Assembly: GCF_016592575.1 (NCBI RefSeq)
Contig: NZ_AP017470.1
Coordinates: forward strand, 1,077,471 to 1,141,470
DNA: 64,000 nt
Direction of reading: 5' to 3'
Origin: Thermotomaculum hydrothermale
Lineage (GTDB): Bacteria > Acidobacteriota > Holophagae > Thermotomaculales > Thermotomaculaceae
The translations under genes and the position numbers were made by a program. The notes under the pieces are model-generated. The model had not been told where the DNA came from. It worked only from the letters and a program-made list of their open reading frames with translations, and ran no database searches. Numbering within the stretch: position 1 is the first letter of the stretch; every line of letters starts with the position of its first letter. This document shows, in pieces, positions 1-8,930 of the stretch.

Positions 1-1498
1 ATGGGTGGTCTTTTATCTCCACAACCTCAACAAACTTTCCATCAGGGGAAATACCTGTAAACCTTAATCCCTTTTCCTCAAGTATAGGCCTGAATTCCAT
101 ATTAAACTCATATCTATGCCTGTGCCTTTCGTGAATAACCTCTTTTTTATAAGCCTTGTAAACAAAACTATCTTTAGTTTGTATTTCACAGGGGTAACTT
201 CCAAGCCTCATATTTCCGCCTAACTCTTCAACTCCAACCAATTCCCTTAACTTGTAAATAATTTTGTACGGCGGTTCTTCATCAAACTCTGTTGAATTTG
301 CATCAACCAAACCTGCAACATTTCTCGCAAATTCAACACAGGTTAACTGCATTCCAAGGCAAATTCCAAAAAAGGGAATTTTATTCTCCCTTGCATAGCC
401 TATAGCCTTAATCATACCCTCAATTCCCCTTGAACCAAAACCGCCGGGCACCAAAACCCCATCCACTTCATCAAGTATTTTAAGTTTTGACTCGTCCTTT
501 TCAAACATAGAGGAATCAATCCACTCTAACTGGACATCAAGCCTGTTGATAAACCCTGCATGATGAAGTGCCTCAATAAGAGATTTGTATGAGTCTTTAT
601 ACTCGGTGTACTTTCCAACAATACCAATTTTTACAATATCCTTCGGGTTCTCAATCTTTTCCTTTAACTCATACCACTTCTTTAGATTTGGCTTGCACTT
701 TTTTAATCCTAAATGCCTGCATACAAGCTGGTCAAGCCCCTGCTCTGCAAACATTAAAGGCACAAAATAAATATTTTCCACATCCCTTGCCTCAACAACG
801 CATTCATGCCTTACATTGCAGAAGAGGGCTATTTTATCCTTGATTGACTGAGGCAGTGGCCTTTCTGTTCTTGCAAGGATTATACTTGGTTGAATACCTA
901 TCTCCCTTAACTGCTTTACACTGTGCTGTGTCGGTTTACTCTTTAATTCCCCTGCTGTTTTAATGTATGGGACATAGGTTAAATGGATGTATAAAACATC
1001 CTGAGGGTCGTGTTCAAGCCCAAACTGCCTTATTGCTTCAAGAAAGGGAAGAGACTCTATATCGCCTACCGTTCCCCCTATTTCACAGATAGAGATATCA
1101 ACCCCGTCAACAACCTTTTTTATTGAAAGCTTTATTTCATCTGTAACATGGGGAATAACCTGAACGGTTTTTCCTAAATAAACCCCTTTCCTCTCCTTGG
1201 TTAAAACTGAATTGTATATCTTCCCGGCAGTCTGGTTGTGGTCTTTAGTTGAATGGGAAGAGGTAAACCTTTCATAATGCCCCAAATCTAAATCTGTTTC
1301 TGCCCCGTCATCTGTAACATAAACCTCTCCGTGCTGATAAGGGCTCATTGTACCAGGGTCAACATTTAGATATGGATCAAACTTCTGAAGGCTAACTGTG
1401 TAGCCCATACTCTCCAAAATAGCACCTATTGATGCGGCGGCAATTCCTTTGCCTAATGAGGATAAAACACCGCCTGTAACAAAGATAAATTTAGTCAT
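1..1498 (-). CDS. pyrG: CTP synthase, C-terminus cut by window edge
   Basis: CTP synthase makes CTP from UTP with glutamine-derived ammonia in the cytoplasm. The start ATG (1496-1498) gives MTKFIFVTGGVLSSLGKG, the classic N-terminal synthetase-domain signature, and the frame stays open to base 2, about 499 residues. The last readable residues, SPDGKFVEVVEIKDHP, belong to the class I glutamine amidotransferase domain just before its catalytic His-Glu pair, which lies outside the window. About 35-45 residues are therefore missing, judged from the usual length near 535-545. The stop codon of kdsB directly abuts this ATG, and a GGGGGAA Shine-Dalgarno lies inside the kdsB tail, so the two are probably co-transcribed and translationally coupled. 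The identification is firm. Confidence 0.97.
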   Translation of the reverse strand, partial: MTKFIFVTGGVLSSLGKGIAAASIGAILESMGYTVSLQKFDPYLNVDPGTMSPYQHGEVYVTDDGAETDLDLGHYERFTSSHSTKDHNQTAGKIYNSVLTKERKGVYLGKTVQVIPHVTDEIKLSIKKVVDGVDISICEIGGTVGDIESLPFLEAIRQFGLEHDPQDVLYIHLTYVPYIKTAGELKSKPTQHSVKQLREIGIQPSIILARTERPLPQSIKDKIALFCNVRHECVVEARDVENIYFVPLMFAEQGLDQLVCRHLGLKKCKPNLKKWYELKEKIENPKDIVKIGIVGKYTEYKDSYKSLIEALHHAGFINRLDVQLEWIDSSMFEKDESKLKILDEVDGVLVPGGFGSRGIEGMIKAIGYARENKIPFFGICLGMQLTCVEFARNVAGLVDANSTEFDEEPPYKIIYKLRELVGVEELGGNMRLGSYPCEIQTKDSFVYKAYKKEVIHERHRHRYEFNMEFRPILEEKGLRFTGISPDGKFVEVVEIKDHP

Positions 1499-2254
1499 TT
1501 ATTCCCCCAATATTTTTTTCAAATTTAAGTAATCTTCCATAGTATCCACACCTAAACTATCAAACTCTGTTTCAACAACAAAAATCCTGTATCCATTTTC
1601 AAGAACCCTTAACTGCTCAAGCCCTTCCGTTTTTTCAAGGAAAGTCATTTCCATCTTAGATAATTTTATCAAAAAATCCCTTTTATAGGCATACAAGCCT
1701 GTGTGTTTAAAATAATTTGAGTATTCTGTTTCACTTAAAGGAAATGGGTAACCCATCTCTTTTGTTTTTTTATAAGGAATGGGAAGCCTTGAAAAGTAGA
1801 GGGCAAAATTGTTTTTATCACAAACAACCTTAACCACATTTGGATTAAATAACTCTTCTTTTGACTTTATTTTTGTTTTTAAAGTTGTCATAACAATTGA
1901 ACCATCTTCTAAAAAAGGCTTTATTGCAGATTCAATTGATTCTGGCTTGATTAAAGGCTCATCCCCCTGCACATTAACTATAACATCAGCATCAATCTTT
2001 AAGGCAACCTCTGCTATTCTATCTGTGCCTGATTTATGTTTATTAGAGGTCATTACACATTTTCCGCCAAAGGATTTTACCTCATTGAAAATCCTCTCAT
2101 CACCTGTTGCCACAATAACATCTTCAAGCAAATCCACTTTTTTACACTGCTCATAAACCATTTGAATGATAGATTTACCTTTGATTTTTAACAGAGGTTT
2201 TCCCGGAAGCCTTGTTGACGCATACCTTGACGGTATAATAGCATACACCTTCAT
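1499..2254 (-). CDS. kdsB: 3-deoxy-manno-octulosonate cytidylyltransferase (CMP-Kdo synthetase)
   Basis: KdsB activates Kdo with CTP to give CMP-Kdo for lipid A-Kdo assembly in the cytoplasm. The protein has 251 residues, the normal family length. It opens with MKVYAIIPSRYASTRLPGKPL, the nucleotide-binding signature with the conserved RxxSTRLPGKPL element, and has NVQGDEPLI near residue 95, the metal/CTP-binding motif. HTGLYAY in the second half is also typical. Its presence shows that the organism makes Kdo-containing lipopolysaccharide. It sits immediately upstream of pyrG, whose product is its co-substrate supply, with no base between stop and start. Confidence 0.96.
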   Translation of the reverse strand: MKVYAIIPSRYASTRLPGKPLLKIKGKSIIQMVYEQCKKVDLLEDVIVATGDERIFNEVKSFGGKCVMTSNKHKSGTDRIAEVALKIDADVIVNVQGDEPLIKPESIESAIKPFLEDGSIVMTTLKTKIKSKEELFNPNVVKVVCDKNNFALYFSRLPIPYKKTKEMGYPFPLSETEYSNYFKHTGLYAYKRDFLIKLSKMEMTFLEKTEGLEQLRVLENGYRIFVVETEFDSLGVDTMEDYLNLKKILGE

Positions 2255-2302
2255 GTGAATAGAGATTATCAGAAAAAAACCTTTAAAGCAAGATTAAAAA
2301 AA

Positions 2303-3286
2303 TCAAAACCTTATGCTATACCTTGAAGTACTAACTTCAACCTTACCTGAAAGATTCAACTTTTCAAGCCAGTAATGAACCTGTTTAACAATTACCATTT
2401 TGTTAAAAATGTAATCGCTTTCATCAAAAGCAGGCCCAACAGTAATTGTCCCACCATTTTTAAAGAAAAAATCCTTTAGCGCAATATAAAGTCTGTATGA
2501 GGTGGGGTCTGATGGGTCTTTTTTAAATAGTTCTATACTATATTTGCATCTGCCTTTCTTTAAACTGCATGGTATTATAACTCTTGCTTCGTTTTCGTAA
2601 GAATGCTCCTTGCTTTTGTATAAAAACCTTATAGGGTCTATAACTTCCCTTATCTCAAGCCCAAATTTAGCAATATTTGCAGGATTTATATCTCTTAAAA
2701 CAGAACAGATTGCATCAATAGCCATTAACTGGTCTCTCTCATCGTAAGAAACCCTGTAAACAGGGATTCCGTCTGAAGATTTAATCTTTACACCAAGGCA
2801 AACACCTTTACCCTTGTCTGCATAATCTCTCCACATAGGCAACTGGTCATCTATATAATCATAATCTATATTTTTTTTCAAAGATTTCTTTCCCCAGATT
2901 GTTAAATCCCCAACCCTGTCAGACACAAGGCAACCCACAAAAACAACCTGTGGGGGAGAAAAAGGCTTTTTATCTATCTCATCATCTTTATACACTTTTG
3001 ATAAAAGGCCTCTTAAACTGTCGTTGCCTGAATGCTCTGATAACTCAAGCAAAACCTTCCCCTCTCTCGGGTCGTTAAATGTATCTGCATCAAAACAAAA
3101 AAAGTCAGGATAAAAAGGTCTTGAAGACAATGATGGGTTAACACTCTCGGCCTCCTGCTTTTTAGAGTATGCCCCCTGACACATTGAAACAAAACCCTTA
3201 AAAGAGGTGTAATAATAGAAGTTACCCTCTCTCACCTCATGCATTTTTAAGATTTTATCCCTGACAGCCTTAAGTTTGTTAAGCAT
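2303..3286 (-). CDS. DUF2971-like protein of unknown function
   Basis: No enzyme function can be assigned. The 327-residue protein shows features I associate with the DUF2971 family: an N-terminal FYYYTSFKGFVSM stretch, then FNDPREG around residue 70, LPMWRDYADKGKGVCLGV around 150-167, and HSYENEARVI around 230. There is no signal peptide or membrane segment. DUF2971 proteins often occur in accessory and defence-rich regions, but their biochemical role is not established. The gene lies 55 bp after an orphan coiled-coil gene on the same strand and may be the last gene of that operon. The start ATG has only a weak Shine-Dalgarno; Met15 is an alternative. Confidence 0.6.
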   Translation of the reverse strand: MLNKLKAVRDKILKMHEVREGNFYYYTSFKGFVSMCQGAYSKKQEAESVNPSLSSRPFYPDFFCFDADTFNDPREGKVLLELSEHSGNDSLRGLLSKVYKDDEIDKKPFSPPQVVFVGCLVSDRVGDLTIWGKKSLKKNIDYDYIDDQLPMWRDYADKGKGVCLGVKIKSSDGIPVYRVSYDERDQLMAIDAICSVLRDINPANIAKFGLEIREVIDPIRFLYKSKEHSYENEARVIIPCSLKKGRCKYSIELFKKDPSDPTSYRLYIALKDFFFKNGGTITVGPAFDESDYIFNKMVIVKQVHYWLEKLNLSGKVEVSTSRYSIRF

Positions 3287-3341
3287 TGGATTAATTTTTA
3301 TCCCTTATCATTTTCTAAATTTTTACTTATTTTATATAAAA

Positions 3342-4676
3342 TCATTTTTTATATTTTCCCAAAACCTTTTTCATACTATTTCCTGATTTTTTTAACAACG
3401 ATGAACTAACTTTACTTATTTTCTTTTTAATTACATTAACATCTTTTTTAATTTCACCAACATCTATTTTAATCAAATCAACATCTTTATTAATTGAATC
3501 AATATCCTCACTAAATTTTTTTGTTTTTTCCTCAAAGATAAACTCTTCTAAATCACTTATGCTGCACCCAAATTTAAATTTATTAGATACCTCATTATGT
3601 TGTGCAGAGAGTTTAAGAATATCCTCAGCATTTTTGTTTCTTAAAAACCTTAAATTAAAGGATTTTTTAAAAGCCCTGGCAATATCTTTTTTAGGTATTT
3701 TTTTGTCAGATACTTCTTCCCATTTATTTTTTATTTCAAGAGGATTTTTTCTGCCACATAAAACTGCAATTTTTTCATTATTATCATTTAATTTTTCTTT
3801 TTTAACGGTTATATTCCCATTCTCAAGACCAATACTTACTTTTTCAATCTCAATACTGTCAAACTTATTTGCTTTTTCAAGACAATTCTGGTTCTCATTT
3901 TCCTTTGTTAAATAGAAGGTAATATCTTCTATATTTGTTTTATCATCTATAATAAAATCATTGGTTAACCTGAACAGGTTATAAAACTTTTTAACAAGGG
4001 TTAAATGCTTTGGTTGAACATCTCCGGTATTTACCATAAAACAAAGATAAGTTTTCCCGGAAAGTTCAGTATTGCATTTTTTTAACTTTAAACCAAATCT
4101 GGAAAAAAAACTATTATTAGTACTTTCAGATATTTTATGAAAAATATCGCATAAAGGAGTGCCGTAAAAGTATATGTTTAAAGAATCTTCTTCGGAGCTA
4201 TTTATAGGCATGGTAAAATCCCGATTAAAGAGTACATCTTCCTCTATTATTTTTATTTCTTTCAGGTACTCTGGATTAATATTATTTTCACATATCTCTT
4301 TCTCACCTGAAAAAATCTTATCAAGTATCTCTTGCTTTTTAAATTTCTCAACCATTGGTTCAACATTTGTGTATAAATTAATCTTCTTAATTTTTCCCAA
4401 ATGTTTATTTTCTTCAATAAAAAAATACTTATACTTAAATTCCCACAATTCAACAAAACAAAATTTTTCGTTTAACAACCATTCTTTAATCTGGTTTTCT
4501 TCTCCAATGAAAATATTTAATTCAATACTTCTGTCAATATCAGGGAAATATATATCCCAATCTTCAACAGATACAGCATCATTAAAAATTCTTTTCAAAA
4601 GATAAATAAAAGAATAAAAATTTGCATATTTATGCAAATAAAATCTGGTATTAATTCCATCAATTTCTAAAATCAC
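3342..4676 (-). CDS. orphan protein with C-terminal coiled coil
   Basis: I do not recognise this 444-residue protein. It has no signal peptide, membrane span or known catalytic motif. The N-terminal 300 residues are a mixed alpha/beta, Lys/Glu/Asn-rich region. The last 60 residues (from about 385) form a heptad-like coiled coil with repeated DV-x-x-I-K-K-D units (KDVDLIKIDVGEIKKDV) and a basic tail. The start is GTG at 4676, preceded by AGGTGAG about 7 nt upstream. The gene begins 13 bp after the binding-protein gene stop, so it appears to be in the operon of the ABC transporter. It could be an accessory partner of the DUF2971-like protein downstream; that is inference. Confidence 0.55.
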   Translation of the reverse strand: MILEIDGINTRFYLHKYANFYSFIYLLKRIFNDAVSVEDWDIYFPDIDRSIELNIFIGEENQIKEWLLNEKFCFVELWEFKYKYFFIEENKHLGKIKKINLYTNVEPMVEKFKKQEILDKIFSGEKEICENNINPEYLKEIKIIEEDVLFNRDFTMPINSSEEDSLNIYFYGTPLCDIFHKISESTNNSFFSRFGLKLKKCNTELSGKTYLCFMVNTGDVQPKHLTLVKKFYNLFRLTNDFIIDDKTNIEDITFYLTKENENQNCLEKANKFDSIEIEKVSIGLENGNITVKKEKLNDNNEKIAVLCGRKNPLEIKNKWEEVSDKKIPKKDIARAFKKSFNLRFLRNKNAEDILKLSAQHNEVSNKFKFGCSISDLEEFIFEEKTKKFSEDIDSINKDVDLIKIDVGEIKKDVNVIKKKISKVSSSLLKKSGNSMKKVLGKYKK

Positions 4677-4689
4677 TTTCTCTCACCTC

Positions 4690-5733
4690 TTATTTTAATT
4701 TAATAAATTGAGGTAATGGAGGTCTTTTTTTGATTATTTTTTCTTCAATTAAAAAATCTGTCATATCCTTATAAAGCCTTTTGTAATCGTACTTGCTTCC
4801 CTCTTTTATAATTGAGTTATAGGCTTCATTGTAAGAGAGGGGAAAGTATTCAAAAGACAAAGCCTTTTTGTAACTTTCAACAGTGTACTTTGTTGAAGCG
4901 TTTTTTCTTAAATAGTCAAGGCTATACTTTGAGTTATGCTCTATATCTGAGAAAACAAAGTTTGTGCACTCGTACCACATTTTAATAAGTTTTATTAAAT
5001 CTTCTCTATGGTTTTTCAGGTAACTTTCCTTGCACACAAGCCCCGTAATGTCGCTAAAGCCTATGTCGTCCATTATTAGAAGGGATTTCCCTCCCCTTTT
5101 TATAGCCTCTGTTAACTGAGTAAGACCAACAGCGGCAATATCTATGTCCCCGTGCTGGGCGGCAAGTATTGCATCAGCCATTGGAACATCGTATATCTTT
5201 AAACTCTTCTTATCAATACCTGCAGTTTTTGCCAGTTTAAAAACAAGCATCTCGTAAATAGTTTGTTTTTGCAGGCCTATTTTTTTACCAAGAAAAATCT
5301 TTACAGCATTTTCGTCTATTTTACCGTTGTTAAAAATAGGGGGGATATCATTTTTAAAGGTTACAAACGCCCCACCTTTGAAAATATATACAGGGAAAAC
5401 AAATACAAGTTTATCTTCAGCACCTTTGTTAATGTTGTCATACTTTGTAAGGTACTCCCCATAACTTGCAAAACCAACATTGAAGCGGGAATTGTACCCG
5501 CTTAAAAGAGGCATAATATTTTGCCACGGAACTGTGGTAATGTTTACCTTTAAGTTATATTTTTTTTCAAGTTTAAGGGGTTTTACATTTACAATCATTG
5601 CAAGGTCCTGATATGGTGATATTAAAAGGTTAAGACTGTTCTCCTTCTTTACCTTTTTCTCACAGGAAACAAATAGTAATAACAAAACAGGAAGGATTAA
5701 AAATAATTTTAATTTAAAACCTGACTTCTTCAT
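4690..5733 (-). CDS. ABC transporter substrate-binding lipoprotein (NMT1/SsuA-like)
   Basis: This is the periplasmic binding component of an ABC importer. The chosen ATG (5731-5733) has AAGGAGATT just upstream and gives MKKSGFKLKLFLILPVLLLLFVSC, a lipoprotein signal peptide with Cys at the cleavage site, about 347 residues in all. The mature part resembles the nitrate/sulfonate/taurine/thiamine-precursor binding family (SsuA/TauA/ThiY), with the LLISPYQDLAMIVNVKPLKLEKKY opening typical of it, including an early strand and a helix facing the ligand. Its start overlaps the permease stop by 20 nt. The substrate cannot be read from sequence. An in-frame upstream start is possible but lacks a Shine-Dalgarno. 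Confidence 0.8.
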   Translation of the reverse strand: MKKSGFKLKLFLILPVLLLLFVSCEKKVKKENSLNLLISPYQDLAMIVNVKPLKLEKKYNLKVNITTVPWQNIMPLLSGYNSRFNVGFASYGEYLTKYDNINKGAEDKLVFVFPVYIFKGGAFVTFKNDIPPIFNNGKIDENAVKIFLGKKIGLQKQTIYEMLVFKLAKTAGIDKKSLKIYDVPMADAILAAQHGDIDIAAVGLTQLTEAIKRGGKSLLIMDDIGFSDITGLVCKESYLKNHREDLIKLIKMWYECTNFVFSDIEHNSKYSLDYLRKNASTKYTVESYKKALSFEYFPLSYNEAYNSIIKEGSKYDYKRLYKDMTDFLIEEKIIKKRPPLPQFIKLK

Positions 5734-6475
5734 AATCCAATCTCCTTTCCCAGTAAACAAGTTTTTTTATAATAACTATGGTTAAAGTATCGTATATGTA
5801 ACTTAAAATTGCAAGAAGAAAAACGCAGACAAAAATCCCGCTTAAATTAAAGGTTGTCCTTGCTGTTTGAATAAGATATCCCAATCCGCTTTGAGAGCCT
5901 ATCATCTCAATTGTAATAATTGAGGCAATAGAAATTACAAGGGCAAACCTCAAGGTTGGAAGTATCTTTTCAAGGATAAGGGGTATTGCTATCTTAATAC
6001 TCATATCCCTTCTATTTATCCCCAAGTTTAAAAGGGAGATTCTATACTTTTCAGGCATATCGTATAAAATCTGATAGCCTGAAAAGGCAAGGTTTACGCT
6101 TACAGCAACGATTAACATTAAAACCTTACCCTTATCTGAAAAACCAAACCACAAAAGGAAAAAAGGTATTGTTGCAACAGGGGGAATTGCCCTTATAGAT
6201 TGTGCAAAGGGTTGAAAAAGGTTGTCAAACTGCTCGTATTTAAACATTAAATAGCCTATAAGAATACCTATAAAAATACCACCAGCCATACCAGCCGCAA
6301 GCCTTATTGCAGTAAGGGAAAAGTGATAGAGAAAAAGCGATTTTAACTCATAAAACTCTTTTATAACGCTTAATGGAGAAGGAAGGTAATTTTCTGGAAC
6401 CTTTAAAAAGTAAGAGAGAATAATCCATAATAGAGGCATTAAGATAAAACCTAAAATTTTAGTTAATCTTGACAT
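5714..6475 (-). CDS. ABC transporter permease (SsuC/TauC family)
   Basis: This is the inner-membrane channel of the same importer, with about six hydrophobic segments in 253 residues. The cytoplasmic coupling segment is visible as AIRAIPPVATIPFFLLWFGFSDKGK, including the family Pro-rich loop, and the second half carries the EAA-type loop around LGINRRDMSIKIAIPLILEKILP. The start ATG at 6475 was chosen because it has GAGAGG 8 nt upstream and gives MSRLTKILGFILMPLLWIIL. It overlaps the ATPase stop by 17 nt, and its own stop overlaps the binding-protein start, consistent with a translationally coupled transporter set. Confidence 0.85.
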   Translation of the reverse strand: MSRLTKILGFILMPLLWIILSYFLKVPENYLPSPLSVIKEFYELKSLFLYHFSLTAIRLAAGMAGGIFIGILIGYLMFKYEQFDNLFQPFAQSIRAIPPVATIPFFLLWFGFSDKGKVLMLIVAVSVNLAFSGYQILYDMPEKYRISLLNLGINRRDMSIKIAIPLILEKILPTLRFALVISIASIITIEMIGSQSGLGYLIQTARTTFNLSGIFVCVFLLAILSYIYDTLTIVIIKKLVYWERRLDYEEVRF

Positions 6476-7073
6476 TTTCAAGCCTCTCAATTGGGAATAT
6501 ATCTCCAAACTCATAAACCTCTCCACCAAAATCCCTTATCTCCTCCTCGTAATGGGAGGTTATTATAACCAATCTCTCTTTTGACAATTCTTTAATATAA
6601 TCTGATATCAACTTCCTGCTATCTTTGTCTATAAAATTCAAGGGTTCGTCAAAGAGATAAAAATCGCTTTGTGAAAGAAAAGCCCGTAACAATTCAACCT
6701 TTCTTCTCTGCCCGAAAGACATTTCAAAGCATTTTTTTTCTATATGCTCCTCAACTAAAAAATAAAGAGAATGGGAAGTAATGTCTTTTTTAGTTAAATT
6801 TTTGTTTAAGAGTATATTTTCAGTACCTGTTAGCCAGGGGAACAATCCTATATCCTGGGTTATCATATACTTTTTAGGGTTTTTAATTGAAAATTTTATC
6901 TCACCCTTTGACGGCTTTAAGGTACCAAATAAAAGGTTTAAGAGAGTTGTTTTACCACACCCTGACCTTCCCTTAAAAAGGACAAGGGAAGATTTGTTTT
7001 CAAAGAAAAAATTTTCAAAAATCCTTACCCCGTTACCGTAATCAAAGGTAACATTATCAATCTTAACCTTCAT
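6459..7073 (-). CDS. ABC transporter ATP-binding protein
   Basis: This is the ATPase subunit of the importer: 204 residues, short for the SsuB/TauB class. Walker A is GRSGCGKTTLL, the Q-loop is MITQDIGLFPWLTGTENI, Walker B is FYLFDEPLNFID, and the switch His is in TSHYEEE. The signature motif reads MSFGQ in place of LSGGQ, keeping the terminal GQ. The start ATG at 7073 gives MKVKIDNVTFDYGNG, the natural domain start; a TTG three codons upstream overlaps the radical SAM stop. It sits directly after the radical SAM gene, which suggests a shared substrate or product. Confidence 0.85.
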   Translation of the reverse strand: MKVKIDNVTFDYGNGVRIFENFFFENKSSLVLFKGRSGCGKTTLLNLLFGTLKPSKGEIKFSIKNPKKYMITQDIGLFPWLTGTENILLNKNLTKKDITSHSLYFLVEEHIEKKCFEMSFGQRRKVELLRAFLSQSDFYLFDEPLNFIDKDSRKLISDYIKELSKERLVIITSHYEEEIRDFGGEVYEFGDIFPIERLENVKIN

Positions 7074-7078
7074 AATAT

Positions 7079-8047
7079 TCAAACAGCAAAGGTTTGATAG
7101 TTAAAAGGGGAGTAACTGGAAACTATGGTTTTGTAATAGTTGTCAATACCTGACAATTTATTAATATTTATTGAGTGCCTTCTATAGTATTCTGTGTGAA
7201 GGGCATCGTATGATGTCATTACCAACCCGTCGTGGGACACCCTTAATATTCCCATCAATGTTGGAGGGGTTTTAATAAAAATAACCTTGTTTTGCAAACC
7301 TGAATCTATTATTGCTTTTTCTATATCAAAAACAGAGAGTTCTGAATCCACAAAATGATAGGTGTCAAGCAATAAAAAGCAGTTTTCCTTTTTTAAAAAA
7401 GACTTGCTTTTTGAGAAAACACCTAATAATTTATCTAACCCTATTTCATTTACCGAATAAGGCTTGCCCCTTTCAGTTTTCAGAAAAGGGGAGAATAGTA
7501 ACCTTTTTATGTTTTTATACCTGTTTGTAAAGTCAATTACTTTATCAATAGAGTTTATTGTTTTACTGTCTATTACCGAAAGTATGTTAACATTTTCAGC
7601 ATTATTTTTTTCAAGCATATCAAGGTTTTTTAAAACTCTTTCAAACTGGCTTTCAGTTCTGTAAAGCCCCTCGCCATGTACACTTATATCAAGGTTTTCA
7701 AATTTTCTTAAAAAATCAATATCATTTGGGAGATTTATCCCGTTTGTTATAACAGAAACCTTTTTCCCTGATTTTTCCCCCTTTTCCACAATGTACCTTA
7801 AAATTCCAATGCTTTTCTCATCGTAAAAAGGCTCTTTACCAACAATTACTATCTTTTTTGCTTCTGTTTCAAATACCCTATCTATTACATCTTTTGAGAT
7901 ATATTCTTTTCCTGAAGAATAGTTTAAATAGCAATGCTCACAACTTGCATTGCATAAGTTGTTAATAGTTAAAGTAAAAATGTTCAAACTATCTGAAAAC
8001 CTGTCATCAATATCAATTATTGTGCTTCCTGTAACTGAACCCGCCAT
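7079..8047 (-). CDS. radical SAM enzyme linked to an ABC importer
   Basis: This is a radical S-adenosylmethionine protein of unknown substrate. The chosen ATG (8045-8047) follows GAGGAGGTTT, a strong Shine-Dalgarno, and gives 322 residues starting MAGSVTGSTIIDIDDR. The CxxxCxxC cluster is CNASCEHCYLN at about residues 34-44, followed by IVGKEPFYDEKSIGIL, in the place of the usual GGEP motif, and a TIM-barrel-like series of strands (SVITNGI, LDISVHGEG). Only one further Cys (KKENCFLLL) is present, so there is no SPASM-type auxiliary cluster. It heads the operon of an SsuABC-like importer. No precursor peptide gene was found beside it. Confidence 0.8.
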   Translation of the reverse strand: MAGSVTGSTIIDIDDRFSDSLNIFTLTINNLCNASCEHCYLNYSSGKEYISKDVIDRVFETEAKKIVIVGKEPFYDEKSIGILRYIVEKGEKSGKKVSVITNGINLPNDIDFLRKFENLDISVHGEGLYRTESQFERVLKNLDMLEKNNAENVNILSVIDSKTINSIDKVIDFTNRYKNIKRLLFSPFLKTERGKPYSVNEIGLDKLLGVFSKSKSFLKKENCFLLLDTYHFVDSELSVFDIEKAIIDSGLQNKVIFIKTPPTLMGILRVSHDGLVMTSYDALHTEYYRRHSININKLSGIDNYYKTIVSSYSPFNYQTFAV

Positions 8048-8189
8048 ATTAAACCTCCTCTTATAGAACTGAATCATATTTTTTCTTACAACATTATATA
8101 ACATCATTATCAATTCAGAAGCAAATTTTGTGCCAGTTTTTTGTTTTTTTTTGAAACAAATGTTCATTGAGAAAGGTATAATATTGCGT

Positions 8190-8930
8190 ATGATTGAGGT
8201 GAGGGATTTAAGAAAGGTTTTTAAATCTAAGAGAAAAAAGGTTGAGGCTTTAAAAGGGATAAGTTTTGATGCACACCCTGGAGAGATTTTCGGGCTTTTA
8301 GGGCCAAACGGTGCAGGGAAAACAACAACTTTGAGGATTCTTTCAACAATGCTAACCCCAACTGATGGAGATGCAAGGATTGACGGAGTTTCAGTTAAAG
8401 ATAACCCTATGGAAATTAGAAGAAAAATAGGTTTTCTATCAACAGAGACAGGTCTTTACGACAAACTTACGGGAGAGGAAACCCTTAAATTTTTTGGAAA
8501 ACTCTCAGGGCTTGAAGAGAAAGAGATAAAAGAAAGGTCTGATTTTCTATTCTCATCTTTAGGGCTTGAAAAAGACAGAAAAAGGCTTGTTGGAGAATAC
8601 TCCACAGGAATGAAGCAGAAGTTAAGCATAGCAAGGGCTTTAATTCACAACCCTGAGATAATTATTTTTGATGAACCGACAAATGGCCTTGACATTCTTA
8701 CCACAAAAACTGTTGTTGATTTTCTATTGGACATGAAATTAAAGGGCAAAACAGTTGTAATATCAACGCATATTTTAGATGTTGTTGAAAAACTTTGCGA
8801 CAGGGTTGCAATTATCCATAGAGGAAAAATTGTGGCAAACAACACAATAACTGAATTAAAAAATGAATACAACGCCAAAACTATTGAAGAGGTATTTTTC
8901 TCACTTGTCAATTTTGAAGGGGAAAAATAA
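8190..8930 (+). CDS. natA: ABC exporter ATP-binding protein (NatA-like)
   Basis: This is the ATPase of an ABC-2 type exporter. With the start at 8190 (MIEVRDLRKVFKSKRKKVEALKG) it has 246 residues. Walker A is GPNGAGKTTTLR, the signature is YSTGMKQKLSIARAL, Walker B is IIIFDEPTNGLD, and the switch His is in VISTHILDVVE. The YSTGMKQ form of the signature and the pairing with an ABC-2 permease are typical of NatA, part of a Na+ extrusion pump; other substrates are possible. The stop overlaps the permease start by one base. It is divergent from the radical SAM operon, with a 142-bp shared upstream region. Confidence 0.82.
   Translation: MIEVRDLRKVFKSKRKKVEALKGISFDAHPGEIFGLLGPNGAGKTTTLRILSTMLTPTDGDARIDGVSVKDNPMEIRRKIGFLSTETGLYDKLTGEETLKFFGKLSGLEEKEIKERSDFLFSSLGLEKDRKRLVGEYSTGMKQKLSIARALIHNPEIIIFDEPTNGLDILTTKTVVDFLLDMKLKGKTVVISTHILDVVEKLCDRVAIIHRGKIVANNTITELKNEYNAKTIEEVFFSLVNFEGEK

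Noticed and set aside
3559-4605. Two plus-strand open frames opposite the orphan coiled-coil gene
   Set aside because: Hydrophobic Phe/Ser/Leu-rich translations are what the complement of a Lys/Glu-rich gene gives; the minus-strand gene has a start with Shine-Dalgarno and fits the operon.
8048-8189. Riboswitch in the divergent region before the radical SAM operon
   Set aside because: No conserved riboswitch core or stable stem could be recognised; it is AT-rich promoter-like sequence.
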